A DNA stretch of 64,000 nt. Source: Salinadaptatus halalkaliphilus (GTDB lineage: Archaea > Halobacteriota > Halobacteria > Halobacteriales > Natrialbaceae). The stretch covers positions 1-64,000 of the forward strand of contig NZ_RBZW01000055.1 of NCBI RefSeq assembly GCF_006543045.1. The letters are read 5' to 3'. Of this stretch, positions 1-8,015 are shown piece after piece. Under the pieces are notes generated by a model. The model made no database searches and was not told the DNA's origin. It saw only the letters and a program-made list of their open reading frames with translations. A program made the position numbers and the translations under genes. The stretch's first letter is position 1; the number at the start of each line of letters is the position of its first letter.

Positions 1-78
1 CTACTGCATCTTCTGAGGTCGAAAAGCCGTCTCTAACGCCGTGAAATTGTAGATCAGCAACCCCACCCCGATGCCGTC

Positions 79-405
79 TTGCGTTCAACAAGGCAAGAAC
101 TAACCAGCCCGGATAAGGGTGAGAAGGCTGTGGATTTAGGGCTCCCGACAAGAGAAACAGAACGATTCGAAGTTGAGGATGGTCAGATAATTCGAATCGA
201 AGTTGAGAATAACTATGGCTTCCGTACTCACGTCGTATTAGAGGACCCAGAAGGGGAGATTGTTTTGAGTGAAGGTGTCGAGGATTCAGGAGTCTGGGAG
301 TTTGAAAATGTGACCAGTGGACGCTGGACAGTTCGGTATGACCCTGCCGATGATAGTCCGCAAACCAGCGGAAACGTTGAAATATACCTTCGGGATGAGG
401 ATTAA
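79..405 (+). CDS. hypothetical protein, beta-sandwich-like, start uncertain
   Basis: Open frame ending TAA at 405. It is open from about position 37, but there is no ATG or GTG in frame; the only usable start is TTG at 79. The C-terminal two thirds alternate hydrophobic strands with acidic turns (VEDGQIIRIEVEN, HVVLEDPEGEIVL, GRWTVRYDP), like the small beta-sandwich (PPC-like) domains of secreted haloarchaeal proteins. No signal peptide is visible. It may be the 3' remnant of a longer gene or a small cargo gene of the integrated element. Function unknown. Confidence 0.45.
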   Translation: MRSTRQELTSPDKGEKAVDLGLPTRETERFEVEDGQIIRIEVENNYGFRTHVVLEDPEGEIVLSEGVEDSGVWEFENVTSGRWTVRYDPADDSPQTSGNVEIYLRDED

Positions 406-535
406 GGAGAAAATCCCGGAATCTTGTAGGTTGTTTCTTGCTATTGTTCTAACATGATCTATCAAAGTGTCCGGCCCCGCCCAAACGATCCCCGAACCCC
501 TATTTCACGATTCAACCCCATAGACGGGTGATTCG

Positions 536-1144
536 ATGAGCCTCGAGAAAGAGCAAGAATTGATCGGTGAGAAGCCGGGTGAAGTACCGACAGTGGAGCC
601 GGGTGAATACTGCAACGGGAAACGGACCAACCGATCCCATGAAGGGCAGACAAGGTTTGTCGGGTACTGCAAGAACCCGGCTGGCAAGGGGACCGATCAC
701 CTCGGCGAAGGGCGCTGTAAGTATCACGGAGGGTGTTCGACCGGCGCACCCGAGGGGAATCAGAACCGAACAACTCACGGGCTTCATGCCGATCCCGAGA
801 ATTACTACCAGTCGCTCGAGCCGGAGCAGAAACAGTTTGTTCGAGAGACTGCCGCCACCATCGAGGATCGAATCCGATCAAACACAGGCGACGTGGACTA
901 TCTCGACCGAAGATTGGCCATGAGGATCGCTATAGAGCTACATATCGTCTCGAGAGCCAGTGATTACGTGATGAACGTCTCGGGCCTGGTTGAGACGATT
1001 ACTACTGAACACGGGTCTCATGAACGGAAAACAGCCCTTCTGGGTGAGATACGAAAGCGGGACAAGGCAATTATTCAGATGCTCAAAGACGTTGGGGTTC
1101 TGAACGACCCTGACAGTCAGAAGGCGAGTGCTCTCGAACAGTAG
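536..1144 (+). CDS. HGG-motif protein, probable phage terminase small subunit
   Basis: 202 aa from ATG at 536. Residues about 61-84 contain CKYHGG followed by GAPEGNQN and HGLHAD. This is the HGG...GAP.GN.N...HG signature of small terminase subunits and related phage DNA-packaging proteins. Cys26, Cys45, Cys61 and His64 could form a Cys3His zinc knuckle. The rest is charged and helical (about 90-185), as expected for oligomerising, DNA-recognising TerS. Sharing the segment with an integrase and a PhiH-type repressor supports a viral origin. No large terminase is visible; it would lie outside the window if present. The family call is from motif recognition; packaging function is inferred. Confidence 0.7.
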   Translation: MSLEKEQELIGEKPGEVPTVEPGEYCNGKRTNRSHEGQTRFVGYCKNPAGKGTDHLGEGRCKYHGGCSTGAPEGNQNRTTHGLHADPENYYQSLEPEQKQFVRETAATIEDRIRSNTGDVDYLDRRLAMRIAIELHIVSRASDYVMNVSGLVETITTEHGSHERKTALLGEIRKRDKAIIQMLKDVGVLNDPDSQKASALEQ

Positions 1145-1197
1145 CGAAGTTGGGTCAGTAATGCTTGAAACTCAGAAATAGACAATTGGCGTGTCGC

Positions 1198-1518
1198 TCA
1201 TTCCAGGTCTTCAACTGGCGTCTCCGGTTCTGGTAAGTCAACTACATTCCACCCCTTCGAGGTGAGCCGATATGCATTGACAGTGTTTGATCCTCCATCG
1301 TACACGTTGGTTAGATAATCGTTCTTCGCTAGTTCATCCATTCTACGCGGTACGTAGAGGACCGGGCTCTTCCCATAATCTTCCAAGACAAAATTGTCGA
1401 TGATATCCTCATACTCAACACCTGCCGTTTCATGAGTGAATGGGCGTTCTTCTGACTCCACTTCGGCTATGTTCTCCAAGATCCTCCGATCATGATATTC
1501 GGATTTCAATCCGGTCAT
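1198..1518 (-). CDS. PhiH1 repressor-like winged-helix regulator
   Basis: 106 aa on the minus strand. The layout is the small haloarchaeal phage-repressor type: an N-terminal helical segment (DRRILENIAEV), a middle helix-turn-helix region (YVPRRMDELAKNDYLTNV) and a beta-wing ending AYRLTSKGWNVVDL, the 'LT.KG' wing of PhiH1-type and related winged-helix repressors. It probably controls the integrated element. A TATA-like sequence lies about 26 nt upstream of the ATG, implying a leaderless mRNA. Confidence 0.65.
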   Translation of the reverse strand: MTGLKSEYHDRRILENIAEVESEERPFTHETAGVEYEDIIDNFVLEDYGKSPVLYVPRRMDELAKNDYLTNVYDGGSNTVNAYRLTSKGWNVVDLPEPETPVEDLE

Positions 1519-1537
1519 AGATATGATGAGAGATGGA

Positions 1538-1550
1538 TTTTACATAAAAT
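1538..1550 (-). promoter_or_regulatory. TATA-box region of the PhiH1-like repressor gene
   Basis: Read on the minus strand this is ATTTTATGTAAAAT-like, centred about 26 nt before the ATG at 1518. That is the spacing of an archaeal TATA box for a leaderless transcript. The surrounding intergenic stretch (1519-1701) is A+T rich and holds no convincing gene. Confidence 0.45.
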
Positions 1551-1701
1551 CATGGTGAATTCCGTTAGCGTTCGAGAGCGATTCATGAGTCGTGCTCATA
1601 GTCTCCTTAATCGATACCCCTCCATCGAGAGAGAACCCGCCCTAACGCTCCTACGCTTGGTCTCATCACCTCGTAACAATCACACGGGGATGATATGCCG
1701 T

Positions 1702-2544
1702 TCAATATAGATAAATAGCCATGGGTCTGATTCGAATATCAGGGTATCCGATCTTGAAGTCCGATTCATCGATATCCTTCTCTAACAGTTTAGAGGAACC
1801 AGAAGTCATCTGCTTCAAGAACATCCGGCGGTTTTGACGTGAGTCTCGATCGCTACCTGGCATCACGTCCATAATATCAATCAGCCACTCTTCTTCACCT
1901 TCATCAAAGAGGTATTCAACCCGCCCGAGAACATAGTATTCTGTATACTCTGAAGACAAGTCACCAACTGTATCTTCTGAGGAGAACACAATGTTTGCAT
2001 CTAAACTATCGGAAGAGGCATCTAATCGGTAAATATCTTCACCTGAACCTAATTGGTCAAGAAACTGTTTTATATCGTCCATAGTGAACTCCTGACCTTC
2101 CTCCTCAAAAGTGGTATCAATATCGAACATATCAAAATATGGCATCACCTCCTCCATCATTCCTTGAAGTTCGGTAATCGGAGTTGACGTTATTCTACTT
2201 CTGGTCTGGATGAATTCTCCCTCCTCAAGTTCAGACCGTTTTCTCGGTGACAATGCTTCAAACTCTGTGATGTCATCGGCATCCTGAAGGTGCCGGTGGA
2301 GAATAGCAAACTTCCCGATCGGGTCCAGTTCACGAATGAGCTCTTGTTCCTCCTCATCCTCCGCTGTTTTGGAATACCGCAGTTGGATTATTTTGTCAAT
2401 CCCGCCTCCTTTATCTGATTCTTCCGACTCTAAGCTACGTTCAACTACTTCTTGGATTTGTCCTTCGTTCAGATAGGAAAATAGTCGATCGATAATCTCG
2501 TCGTTTGTATACACAACCTCCGGCACATCTGATAACGAAACCAT
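1702..2544 (-). CDS. acidic hypothetical protein in the integrated element (DUF6414-like layout?)
   Basis: 280 aa, very acidic, no signal peptide or membrane segment. Helical N-terminus (IIDRLFSYLNEGQIQEVVERSLE), a Glu-rich linker near 60-70, a middle region (about 95-140) that reads like a small all-beta domain followed by helix PITELQGMMEEVMPYF, and a C-terminal beta-rich part ending IRIRPMAIYLY. The order (short helix, 'RHLQDADDI' segment, beta barrel, repeat of the fold) resembles proteins annotated DUF6414, which often sit in mobile or defence regions; I cannot confirm this. Function unknown. A TATA-like CCATTTATGAC lies about 29 nt upstream of the ATG. Confidence 0.6.
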   Translation of the reverse strand: MVSLSDVPEVVYTNDEIIDRLFSYLNEGQIQEVVERSLESEESDKGGGIDKIIQLRYSKTAEDEEEQELIRELDPIGKFAILHRHLQDADDITEFEALSPRKRSELEEGEFIQTRSRITSTPITELQGMMEEVMPYFDMFDIDTTFEEEGQEFTMDDIKQFLDQLGSGEDIYRLDASSDSLDANIVFSSEDTVGDLSSEYTEYYVLGRVEYLFDEGEEEWLIDIMDVMPGSDRDSRQNRRMFLKQMTSGSSKLLEKDIDESDFKIGYPDIRIRPMAIYLY

Positions 2545-2566
2545 ATGATCATGTCTCTGCCACTAA

Positions 2567-2577
2567 GTCATAAATGG
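2567..2577 (-). promoter_or_regulatory. TATA-box region of the 280-aa element gene
   Basis: CCATTTATGAC on the minus strand, centred about 29 nt upstream of the ATG at 2544; typical archaeal promoter spacing for a leaderless gene. Confidence 0.35.
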
Positions 2578-2620
2578 GATCCAACCAAAGCGGAAGTATA
2601 ATCCGAAGACAGCGGTAGGG

Positions 2621-3637
2621 TTAGATATTATCGAGATATCCTCGCCGCTGTTCGACCTTCACCTCTTCACTCCGTTTGTCATAGTGCTTGTCGAGTACCT
2701 TCTGGTCGACGTTCATTCGATCGGAGACTACCTGTTCAGGAACGTCCTTGGTCAGGAAGTGGGTGATAGCACCCCTCCGTATCGAGTGAGGTGAGACGCT
2801 CGAGGGGCACTTACTTCGATACCCGTATCTCGTCGCCTCACAGTCTTCGGGAGCCCGATCGTGAGGACACCCGTCTCCGTAGTAGCAAGGTCGAGTGACC
2901 GTATAGACTCGCTCTCTCATGGTCGAGATGGTCAGTCGACCCTGTTCGGACGTAAACAGTGGTTTACGGCCGTGTTCGTCTGTTATGTCGATTCGATTAT
3001 GCTCGATCCAGTCGTCCAGTACCTCACAGACGTACCGGCTGAGAGCGATCATCCGCTCACCTTCAGATTTGTTCTTGAGAGCAGTACCCGTCTCTGGTCT
3101 ATGGTGAAGTTCGAGACGTTCCTCCTCGGGATCGTAGTCATCGAGATCCAGACCATAGACGGCCCCGATTCGGAGGCCAGTATGCCATAACACTTCGAGA
3201 AGGGCGTGCTCCCTCGAAGCATACTCGAACTGACGGAGGTATTCGAGAATTTCCTCGGCTTGACCCGTCCGAAGGGTTTCCTCTCGACGTTCCTCTTCCT
3301 TCGAGGGGGACGGGAGTAGGATCTTCTCATGGAGTCCTTCTTGGACGGCATCAACCGACTCGCACCAGTTGATGAATACTCTCAGCGACTTGAGTTGCGT
3401 CCGAAGACTGACCTTGTTGAGATCCCCATCCTCTTTCCGCCACAGTCGGAACTTGTGAAGCGTCCGACCATCGAGGTCGTTCAGATTGTCGATGCCGTTC
3501 TCATCGAGCCAGTCGATGAAATGACGGAGGCGGTAATCGTCTGCCTGTACCGTTCGGTCCGAAACTTGACCGCACCGTTCCGCCAAGAACATCTCCTTGG
3601 CTTCCCCAGGTGCGAGGGGTTCGAGTTCCTTCATCAT
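2621..3637 (-). CDS. tyrosine recombinase (XerC/D-type integrase)
   Basis: 338 aa. An N-terminal SAM-like core-binding domain (about 10-105) is followed by a catalytic domain (about 125-338). Visible catalytic residues are Arg156 (HTGLRIGA), a Lys near 188-190, His284 and Arg287 (HSIRRG), and nucleophile Tyr319 (DKHYDKRS). The usual second His region reads RMNVD, as in many haloarchaeal integrases. Four cysteines (251, 257, 266, 277) in an insert before HSIRRG suggest a zinc-binding insertion. The start codon lies about 60 bp from a duplicated tRNA 3' end at 3694-3719, the expected place for an integrase beside its attachment site. Confidence 0.9.
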   Translation of the reverse strand: MMKELEPLAPGEAKEMFLAERCGQVSDRTVQADDYRLRHFIDWLDENGIDNLNDLDGRTLHKFRLWRKEDGDLNKVSLRTQLKSLRVFINWCESVDAVQEGLHEKILLPSPSKEEERREETLRTGQAEEILEYLRQFEYASREHALLEVLWHTGLRIGAVYGLDLDDYDPEEERLELHHRPETGTALKNKSEGERMIALSRYVCEVLDDWIEHNRIDITDEHGRKPLFTSEQGRLTISTMRERVYTVTRPCYYGDGCPHDRAPEDCEATRYGYRSKCPSSVSPHSIRRGAITHFLTKDVPEQVVSDRMNVDQKVLDKHYDKRSEEVKVEQRRGYLDNI

Positions 3638-3693
3638 GGTTACCTCGAACCGACAGAAGGCGAAGCGAGGATCACTTTATTCCGAGACGCAGT

Positions 3694-3719
3694 CCCCCGT
3701 TCAAATCGGGGAGGGCGGA
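3694..3719 (+). other. attachment site: duplicated 3' end of a tRNA gene
   Basis: Reads as a T-arm plus acceptor 3' strand: stem CCCCG (3695-3699), loop TTCAAAT (3700-3706), stem CGGGG (3707-3711), then AGGGCGG (3712-3718) and discriminator A. No matching 5' half (CCGCCCT acceptor strand, D-arm, anticodon arm) lies upstream, so this is not a functional tRNA. Such 3' fragments are left at one end of elements inserted into tRNA genes. With the integrase to its left, the element extends leftwards beyond the window and chromosomal DNA begins to the right. The intact tRNA should lie at the other end. Confidence 0.65.
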
Positions 3720-4025
3720 CTTCGCTCCTTGTCGAACTGTGGCAGCGTGGAAAACCGACGTTTGCGTACTTGTCTGTCCGTTTACGGGCAGAATTCCCGA
3801 TTCCAAAATCGGCCGAAAATCGTGAAGGGGGACTTGCTGCATGTTGCACCCCTCCGCAGTCTTGCGAATTTCATAGCAGAAACCGATGGTATGCCTACGA
3901 TGTGTTACGAGAAGGCACGGCCCCAGGACCGGTCGTGCCAGGCTGACGATACACTGTCTGCTATCCGGCAGTATGACCACTTCGTGTGGGGACACGCGAA
4001 CCAACGGCGTGTCATACGGCTGCGG
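3720..4025. other. non-coding stretch right of the attachment site
   Basis: About 300 bp between the tRNA fragment and the next gene. Short open frames occur on both strands, but none has haloarchaeal codon use or a recognisable product. I see no further tRNA, repeat or insertion sequence. Confidence 0.4.
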
Positions 4026-4238
4026 TCAGTCGATAGATTCCGAGCAGATAACTGTGTCTTCCGGTCGATTTCGTTTGTTATCTTCGAGAACGAGATCGAG
4101 GGCCGCGGCTGGCTCGTCGTTCGTGAGATGTCGCTGCGCCCGACGGCGTCCCTCGGGAGTGACGAGGTCGCGCTCGAGGTATTCCACGACTACTGCCGTC
4201 ATCATCTGCTCGATGTCGGTATTGGCATCGCCCCCCAT
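4026..4238 (-). CDS. small conserved-looking hypothetical protein
   Basis: 70 aa, acidic, with a convincing amphipathic pattern: IEQMMTAVVVEYLERDLVTP then EGRRRAQRHL and EPAAALDLVLED. It looks like a small soluble helical protein rather than a chance frame. No motif is recognised. A+T-rich sequence (TATATCGTATATT) lies directly upstream and could hold its promoter. It is the first gene outside the integrated element. Confidence 0.55.
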   Translation of the reverse strand: MGGDANTDIEQMMTAVVVEYLERDLVTPEGRRRAQRHLTNDEPAAALDLVLEDNKRNRPEDTVICSESID

Positions 4239-4475
4239 AGTATATCGTATATTTGTCCAGCGACGTAATATAGCTATTGGGAAGAACAGATGGTAATTGT
4301 CCCGTCGACACAGCTACGATATCGGTTTCGGAGCGTCTGAAAACGTCCTACGACGAAACGGGAGACGAATCTACCAGCCTGGTCAACGAATTCGTCTCCG
4401 AACGCGGCTCGAGCGACATCGGCCCGTGGTGGGAACCGGGAGGTAGTTACTCGAGGTGGCAACGTCGGCCGACCG

Positions 4476-5489
4476 TTATGGTTCGACGACGAGCTTGCCG
4501 ACGCTCTCGCGTTCGGTCATCGCGGCGAAGGCTGCGTCGGTTTCGGCGAGCGGGTAGGTCGAATCGATCACCGGTTCGAGCTCGCCGACGGCGACGAGGT
4601 CGAGGAGTCGGCGAAGGTCGTCCTGGGTCCCCATCGTCGAGCCGACGACCTCCTTGTGGTTCAAAAAGAGGTCGGTGAGGTGGATCGACGAACTACCGCC
4701 AGCGGTGCGGCCACAGATGGCCATCGTTCCACCGCGGCGCATGACACGGACGCCGAGGTTGGTGTACTCGCCGCCGAGGTGGTTCATCACGGCGTCGGGC
4801 TGGCCGATCGGTTCGACCTGCTCGCGGATCGCGTCGGGGTCGGTGGCCTGGATGGCGTGATCGAGGCCGAGATCGCTGACGGCCTCGAGTTTCGACGCCG
4901 AGGAGGAGGTCCCGATCGTTCGAGCACCACGGATATCGGCGAGTTGAATCGCCGCGACGCCGACGCCGCCGGTCGCGCCGGGAACGAAGACGAGATCGCT
5001 CGGACCGACATCGGCCCGGCGGAGCATGTGGGCGGCGGTCATATAGGCCGTCGGGATTGCAGCCGCGGTCCTCGCGTCGACGCCCTCGGGGAGCGCGAGG
5101 AGTCGATCCGCCTGGACGCAGGCTTGCTCTGCGAGACCGCCGTGATAGAGCGAGAAGCGCTCGCAACGATTCTCGGGTCCTTCCCGACAGAACCGACAGG
5201 AGCCACAGGTCTCGTTCGGACAGAGCAAGACCTCGTCACCGGGTTCGACACCACGGACGTCCGTGCCGACCGCTCGAACGGTACCGGCGACATCCAGTCC
5301 GGTGACGAACGGCAAGGCGCCCTCGCCGACCATCGCCGACTCCCCCTCGAGGATCCAGAGGTCGTGGCGGTTGATCGCACACGCGCCGACGTCGAGGACC
5401 GCCTCGTCGGGGCCGGGTTGCGGTTCGGGTTGGTCGATAACCTCGACGCCGTCGGGGCCGGTCAATGCTGTAAACGCTGCAGCTTGCAT
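4476..5489 (-). CDS. zinc-type alcohol dehydrogenase / quinone oxidoreductase (MDR family)
   Basis: 337 aa from the ATG at 5489 (MQAAAFTAL); the open frame continues upstream without coding character, so this internal start is preferred. N-terminal GroES-like domain with CAINRHDLWILEG, followed by the structural-zinc cysteines in CPNETCGSCRFCREGPENRC. Rossmann motif PGATGGVGVAAIQLA at about 165. C-terminal AAFAAMTERESVGKLVVEP is typical of NAD(P)-dependent medium-chain dehydrogenases. Substrate unknown. Divergent from the SDR gene at 5631, with a shared 141-bp promoter region. Confidence 0.85.
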   Translation of the reverse strand: MQAAAFTALTGPDGVEVIDQPEPQPGPDEAVLDVGACAINRHDLWILEGESAMVGEGALPFVTGLDVAGTVRAVGTDVRGVEPGDEVLLCPNETCGSCRFCREGPENRCERFSLYHGGLAEQACVQADRLLALPEGVDARTAAAIPTAYMTAAHMLRRADVGPSDLVFVPGATGGVGVAAIQLADIRGARTIGTSSSASKLEAVSDLGLDHAIQATDPDAIREQVEPIGQPDAVMNHLGGEYTNLGVRVMRRGGTMAICGRTAGGSSSIHLTDLFLNHKEVVGSTMGTQDDLRRLLDLVAVGELEPVIDSTYPLAETDAAFAAMTERESVGKLVVEP

Positions 5490-5630
5490 ACCTGCATATT
5501 TTTCTCGACGGTAATGATGCTCGGGGCCGCCCGTACGGGTTGCCGGTGTCACGGTACGACTGGATCGCCGTTTGCCCCTCGAGCAGATCGTGGAGGAAGG
5601 CTTTTGCGTCTCGTTTGTGATCACAGGAGT

Positions 5631-6401
5631 ATGCATGAGAATACCACAGTGTTCGTGACGGGTGCGAGTCAGGGAATCGGCCGGGAAATCGCGATCACCT
5701 TCGCCGAGGCGGGCGCAGACGTGACACTCGCCGCACGCAGCGACGGGATTTACGAGACCGAAGAACTGATCGACGCACCCGACCGGACGCTCGCTGTCGA
5801 GACCGACGTCACCGACGAGGAGTCGGTTGCCGACGCTATCGACACCACCGTCGCGGAGTTCGGTGGAGTCGACTGTCTGGTGAACAACGCTGGTATCGCC
5901 GGGCCGACAGCACCGATCGAAGACACCTCCGACGACGAGTGGCTCGAGACGCTGGACGTCAACGTCGTCGGGATCGCTCGCGCGGTCCGCGAAGCGTCGC
6001 CCCACCTTCGGGACTCCGAGAACGGCACTATTATCAACATCTCGTCGATCGGCGGCAAACGCCCGTATCCAAATCGGACCCCCTACGCGGCTTCGAAGAT
6101 GGGTGTGATCGGAATTACGCGGGCGTTAGCGTTCGAATTCGGTCAGGACAACGTTACCGCGAACGCGATCTGTCCCGGGCCCGTCGAGGGTGAGCGCATC
6201 GAAAACGTGTTCCAACGCCAGGCCGACGAACGCGGCGTCGACTACGAGGAGGCCAAAGGCGAGGTCCTCGAGAATCTGGCGATCCGCGAACTGGTGCCGC
6301 CCGAAGAGGTCGCCGAGCTGACGCTCCACCTCGCGAGTTCGGGAGCCGACCACGTGACGGGCCAGGATATCAACGTCTCCTCGGGTGGGGCCTGGTACTG
6401 A
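5631..6401 (+). CDS. short-chain dehydrogenase/reductase (SDR)
   Basis: 256 aa, start ATG at 5631 (MHENTTVFVTGASQGIG). Classical SDR features: TGASQGIG cofactor loop (about 10-17), VNNAG, catalytic Ser in NISSIGG, YAASK (Tyr-x3-Lys), and CPGPVEGERI after it. Oxidises or reduces an unknown alcohol or ketone with NAD(P). It starts divergently from the MDR-type dehydrogenase, so the two may act on one pathway. Stop TGA is followed 8 bp later by a small membrane-protein gene. A second SDR at 40977 shares the TGASQGIG motif but is clearly a different subfamily member. Confidence 0.88.
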   Translation: MHENTTVFVTGASQGIGREIAITFAEAGADVTLAARSDGIYETEELIDAPDRTLAVETDVTDEESVADAIDTTVAEFGGVDCLVNNAGIAGPTAPIEDTSDDEWLETLDVNVVGIARAVREASPHLRDSENGTIINISSIGGKRPYPNRTPYAASKMGVIGITRALAFEFGQDNVTANAICPGPVEGERIENVFQRQADERGVDYEEAKGEVLENLAIRELVPPEEVAELTLHLASSGADHVTGQDINVSSGGAWY

Positions 6402-6409
6402 TACGGTCG

Positions 6410-6760
6410 ATGCGTTCGTCCGTTTCCACCGCGACCATCTCGAGGGCGTTCGCTGCTGGGACCGTCCTCGGTGTGTTCGCCGTCTTCCGCTATTATCTGG
6501 CCCAGCCGGGATACGATCGTGGCCGACTCGTCCTGTTCGCACTCATCGCCGGCGCGACCCTCCTGGCCGGTCTCGGAGTCGGTACCCGGCGACCAGCGGT
6601 GACGATTGCCGGCGTCGTCGGACTGGCCCTGCTTGGCTTCTGGCAGTTCGTCGTCGGCATCTTCGTCTATCTCGCGATCGGCTGCTTTCTGCTGGCGCTG
6701 CTCGTCGACCACGCCGCCTACAGGAGTTCGACGAGGCCCTCGAGCGACTCGAGTTCGTAG
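6410..6760 (+). CDS. small multi-spanning membrane protein
   Basis: 116 aa with about four hydrophobic segments: FAAGTVLGVFAVFRYYLA, LVLFALIAGATLLAGLGV, VTIAGVVGLALLGFWQFVVG, and IFVYLAIGCFLLALLV. Probably co-transcribed with the SDR gene (8-bp gap). The last 14 residues (YRSSTRPSSDSSS) run antisense into the end of the HAD pseudogene, so the original stop may have been lost. Function unknown. Confidence 0.65.
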   Translation: MRSSVSTATISRAFAAGTVLGVFAVFRYYLAQPGYDRGRLVLFALIAGATLLAGLGVGTRRPAVTIAGVVGLALLGFWQFVVGIFVYLAIGCFLLALLVDHAAYRSSTRPSSDSSS

Positions 6761-7187
6761 ATCGGCTCGAGCGAGAGGTCGTACCAGACGTCGTAGTCGC
6801 CGACATCGGCGTACTCGAGGACGTTTTCGATGGTCTCGTGTTGGTTGTTGCTGACGATGCCGGTCGGCACCTCGAGCGCTGAAACTGCGCCCACGTCGTC
6901 GTACGCTCGTTTGGTCCCTGTCGCGAGTACCTCACGCTGGGCGTCGATCGCCGCTCGTTCGCGGGCGCGCCACAGCCGCGGGGGGGGTCGATATCGTGAC
7001 TCGAGGCGACCGACCGAATCGAGGACGGCGTCGGTCTCAGGAGCGTCTCGACGTGGTCGGTCGCGGGATCGGTGACGCCGACATCTCGGAAGGCGTCCGA
7101 CACCGCCTGGCGCAGGACCGTCCGATCGGTCGGCGTCGTCAGGACGCCGTCGTTGTCGAACACCACCGCATCGTAGATCGTTTCCAT
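6718..7187 (-). pseudogene. HAD-superfamily phosphatase pseudogene (frameshift plus internal deletion)
   Basis: Starts at ATG 7187 with motif I (DAVVFDNDGVLTT), giving the nucleophile and acid Asp pair of HAD phosphatases. The frame breaks at a run of eight G at 6980-6987 (C8 on the coding strand) and resumes in another frame as RLWRARERAAIDAQ, then TGIVSNNQH (motif II). About 60-70 codons are then missing: sequence passes from NVLEYADVGDY almost directly to YDLSLEPIYELESLEGL, the usual C-terminus. The segment with the motif III Lys and motif IV GD..D is gone. The remaining 470 bp encode about 156 residues; the family normally has a little over 200. Not functional. Confidence 0.8.
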
Positions 7188-7407
7188 CGGTTTCGAATGC
7201 CTGTAGGCGGGACGGGGATTTCGACGTTCCGGTCGAGCAACAGGTGTCGGTCGATGACGGGAGAGAGTCAACGATTTGCCGGTCCGTTCTGCAACCGACT
7301 GTCCTGAGGTTCAAGTACGGGCAAGCAGCCAGGGTGAGCGATGGACGACGGTACGAGCACCCGCGAGCTGGCCCTCGAGGATCGATCCCGACTGCCCGGT
7401 GAGCGTG

Positions 7408-7986
7408 ATGGGGCATAGAGCGCTCGTCGCTTACCGGCGACCCGACCGGCTCTACGATCTGCGCTACAGCCACTGGGGCGGGCAGGATCTCGCACTCGTC
7501 GACGCGATCGGCCCCGAGACGCCCCTCGCCGACGGCGCGGTCGAAGCCCCCCTTCTGGCGGACTCGGTCGCCCGCGACCGCATACTCACAGCTCACCTCG
7601 AGCCCTGCATCCACGAGGCACTGTATCTCGTCAGACCCGGCGAGAACTACACCGTGACAGCCTATCGCGTCTGCTGGCTCGAGTGGGCCGACGGCCGCGA
7701 GGAGGGTCGTGGCGCGATCGTCGAGAGCGAATCGGCGACCGATCGGGCGGTCGAGACCTGGTTTCGCGCGACCAAGACCGTACTCGGCGATCTCGTCGAG
7801 ATGGGCGCACTTTCGCGGCGCTCGGCACAGGCCTATCTCGAGTCACGCGTCTGCGAGGACGAAGACGGGACCGTCTACACTTACTCGGGTGAGGAGACGA
7901 TCGACTCATCGACGGAGAATGGAAGCGAGAGAACTCACTCGAGACATCCCCAAAGCGAGTGGTTCGACGACGAGGAGTGGGAATGA
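7408..7986 (+). CDS. DUF6735-type haloarchaeal protein
   Basis: 192 aa from ATG 7408 (GTG at 7405 also possible; the frame upstream is not protein-like). The start MGHRALVAYRRPDRLYDLRYSHWGG is the hallmark of a haloarchaeal family annotated DUF6735. A middle region (HEALYLVRPGENYTVTAYRV) and a helical part follow, and the tail is acidic and low-complexity (SEWFDDEEWE). Soluble, unknown function. Ends 29 bp before the convergent MutS-like gene. Confidence 0.75.
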   Translation: MGHRALVAYRRPDRLYDLRYSHWGGQDLALVDAIGPETPLADGAVEAPLLADSVARDRILTAHLEPCIHEALYLVRPGENYTVTAYRVCWLEWADGREEGRGAIVESESATDRAVETWFRATKTVLGDLVEMGALSRRSAQAYLESRVCEDEDGTVYTYSGEETIDSSTENGSERTHSRHPQSEWFDDEEWE

Positions 7987-8015
7987 AACCGATAGCGACA
8001 GTCTCTAGTCGCCGA

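Noticed and set aside
1492-1710. Small plus-strand frame opposite the PhiH1-like promoter
   Set aside because: No codon bias, and it covers the TATA region of the minus-strand repressor gene.
3640-3849. 69-codon minus-strand frame containing PPRFERGT
   Set aside because: This phrase is the common artefact of translating the tRNA T-arm; it covers the tRNA fragment and is not a gene.
4656-5630. Long frame upstream of the SDR start and opposite the MDR dehydrogenase
   Set aside because: In frame with the SDR, but antisense to a gene with clear zinc and NAD motifs; the SDR itself starts at 5631.
6399-6406. TGATACGG at the SDR stop codon
   Set aside because: Matches the outer arm of the dispersed repeat, but no other part of the element follows; 8 bp can occur by chance.
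7341-7418. 25-codon frame MDDGTSTRELALEDRSRLPG... overlapping the DUF6735 start
   Set aside because: Protein-like and overlapping the next start, but too short and without a promoter or conservation evidence I can see; left undecided.
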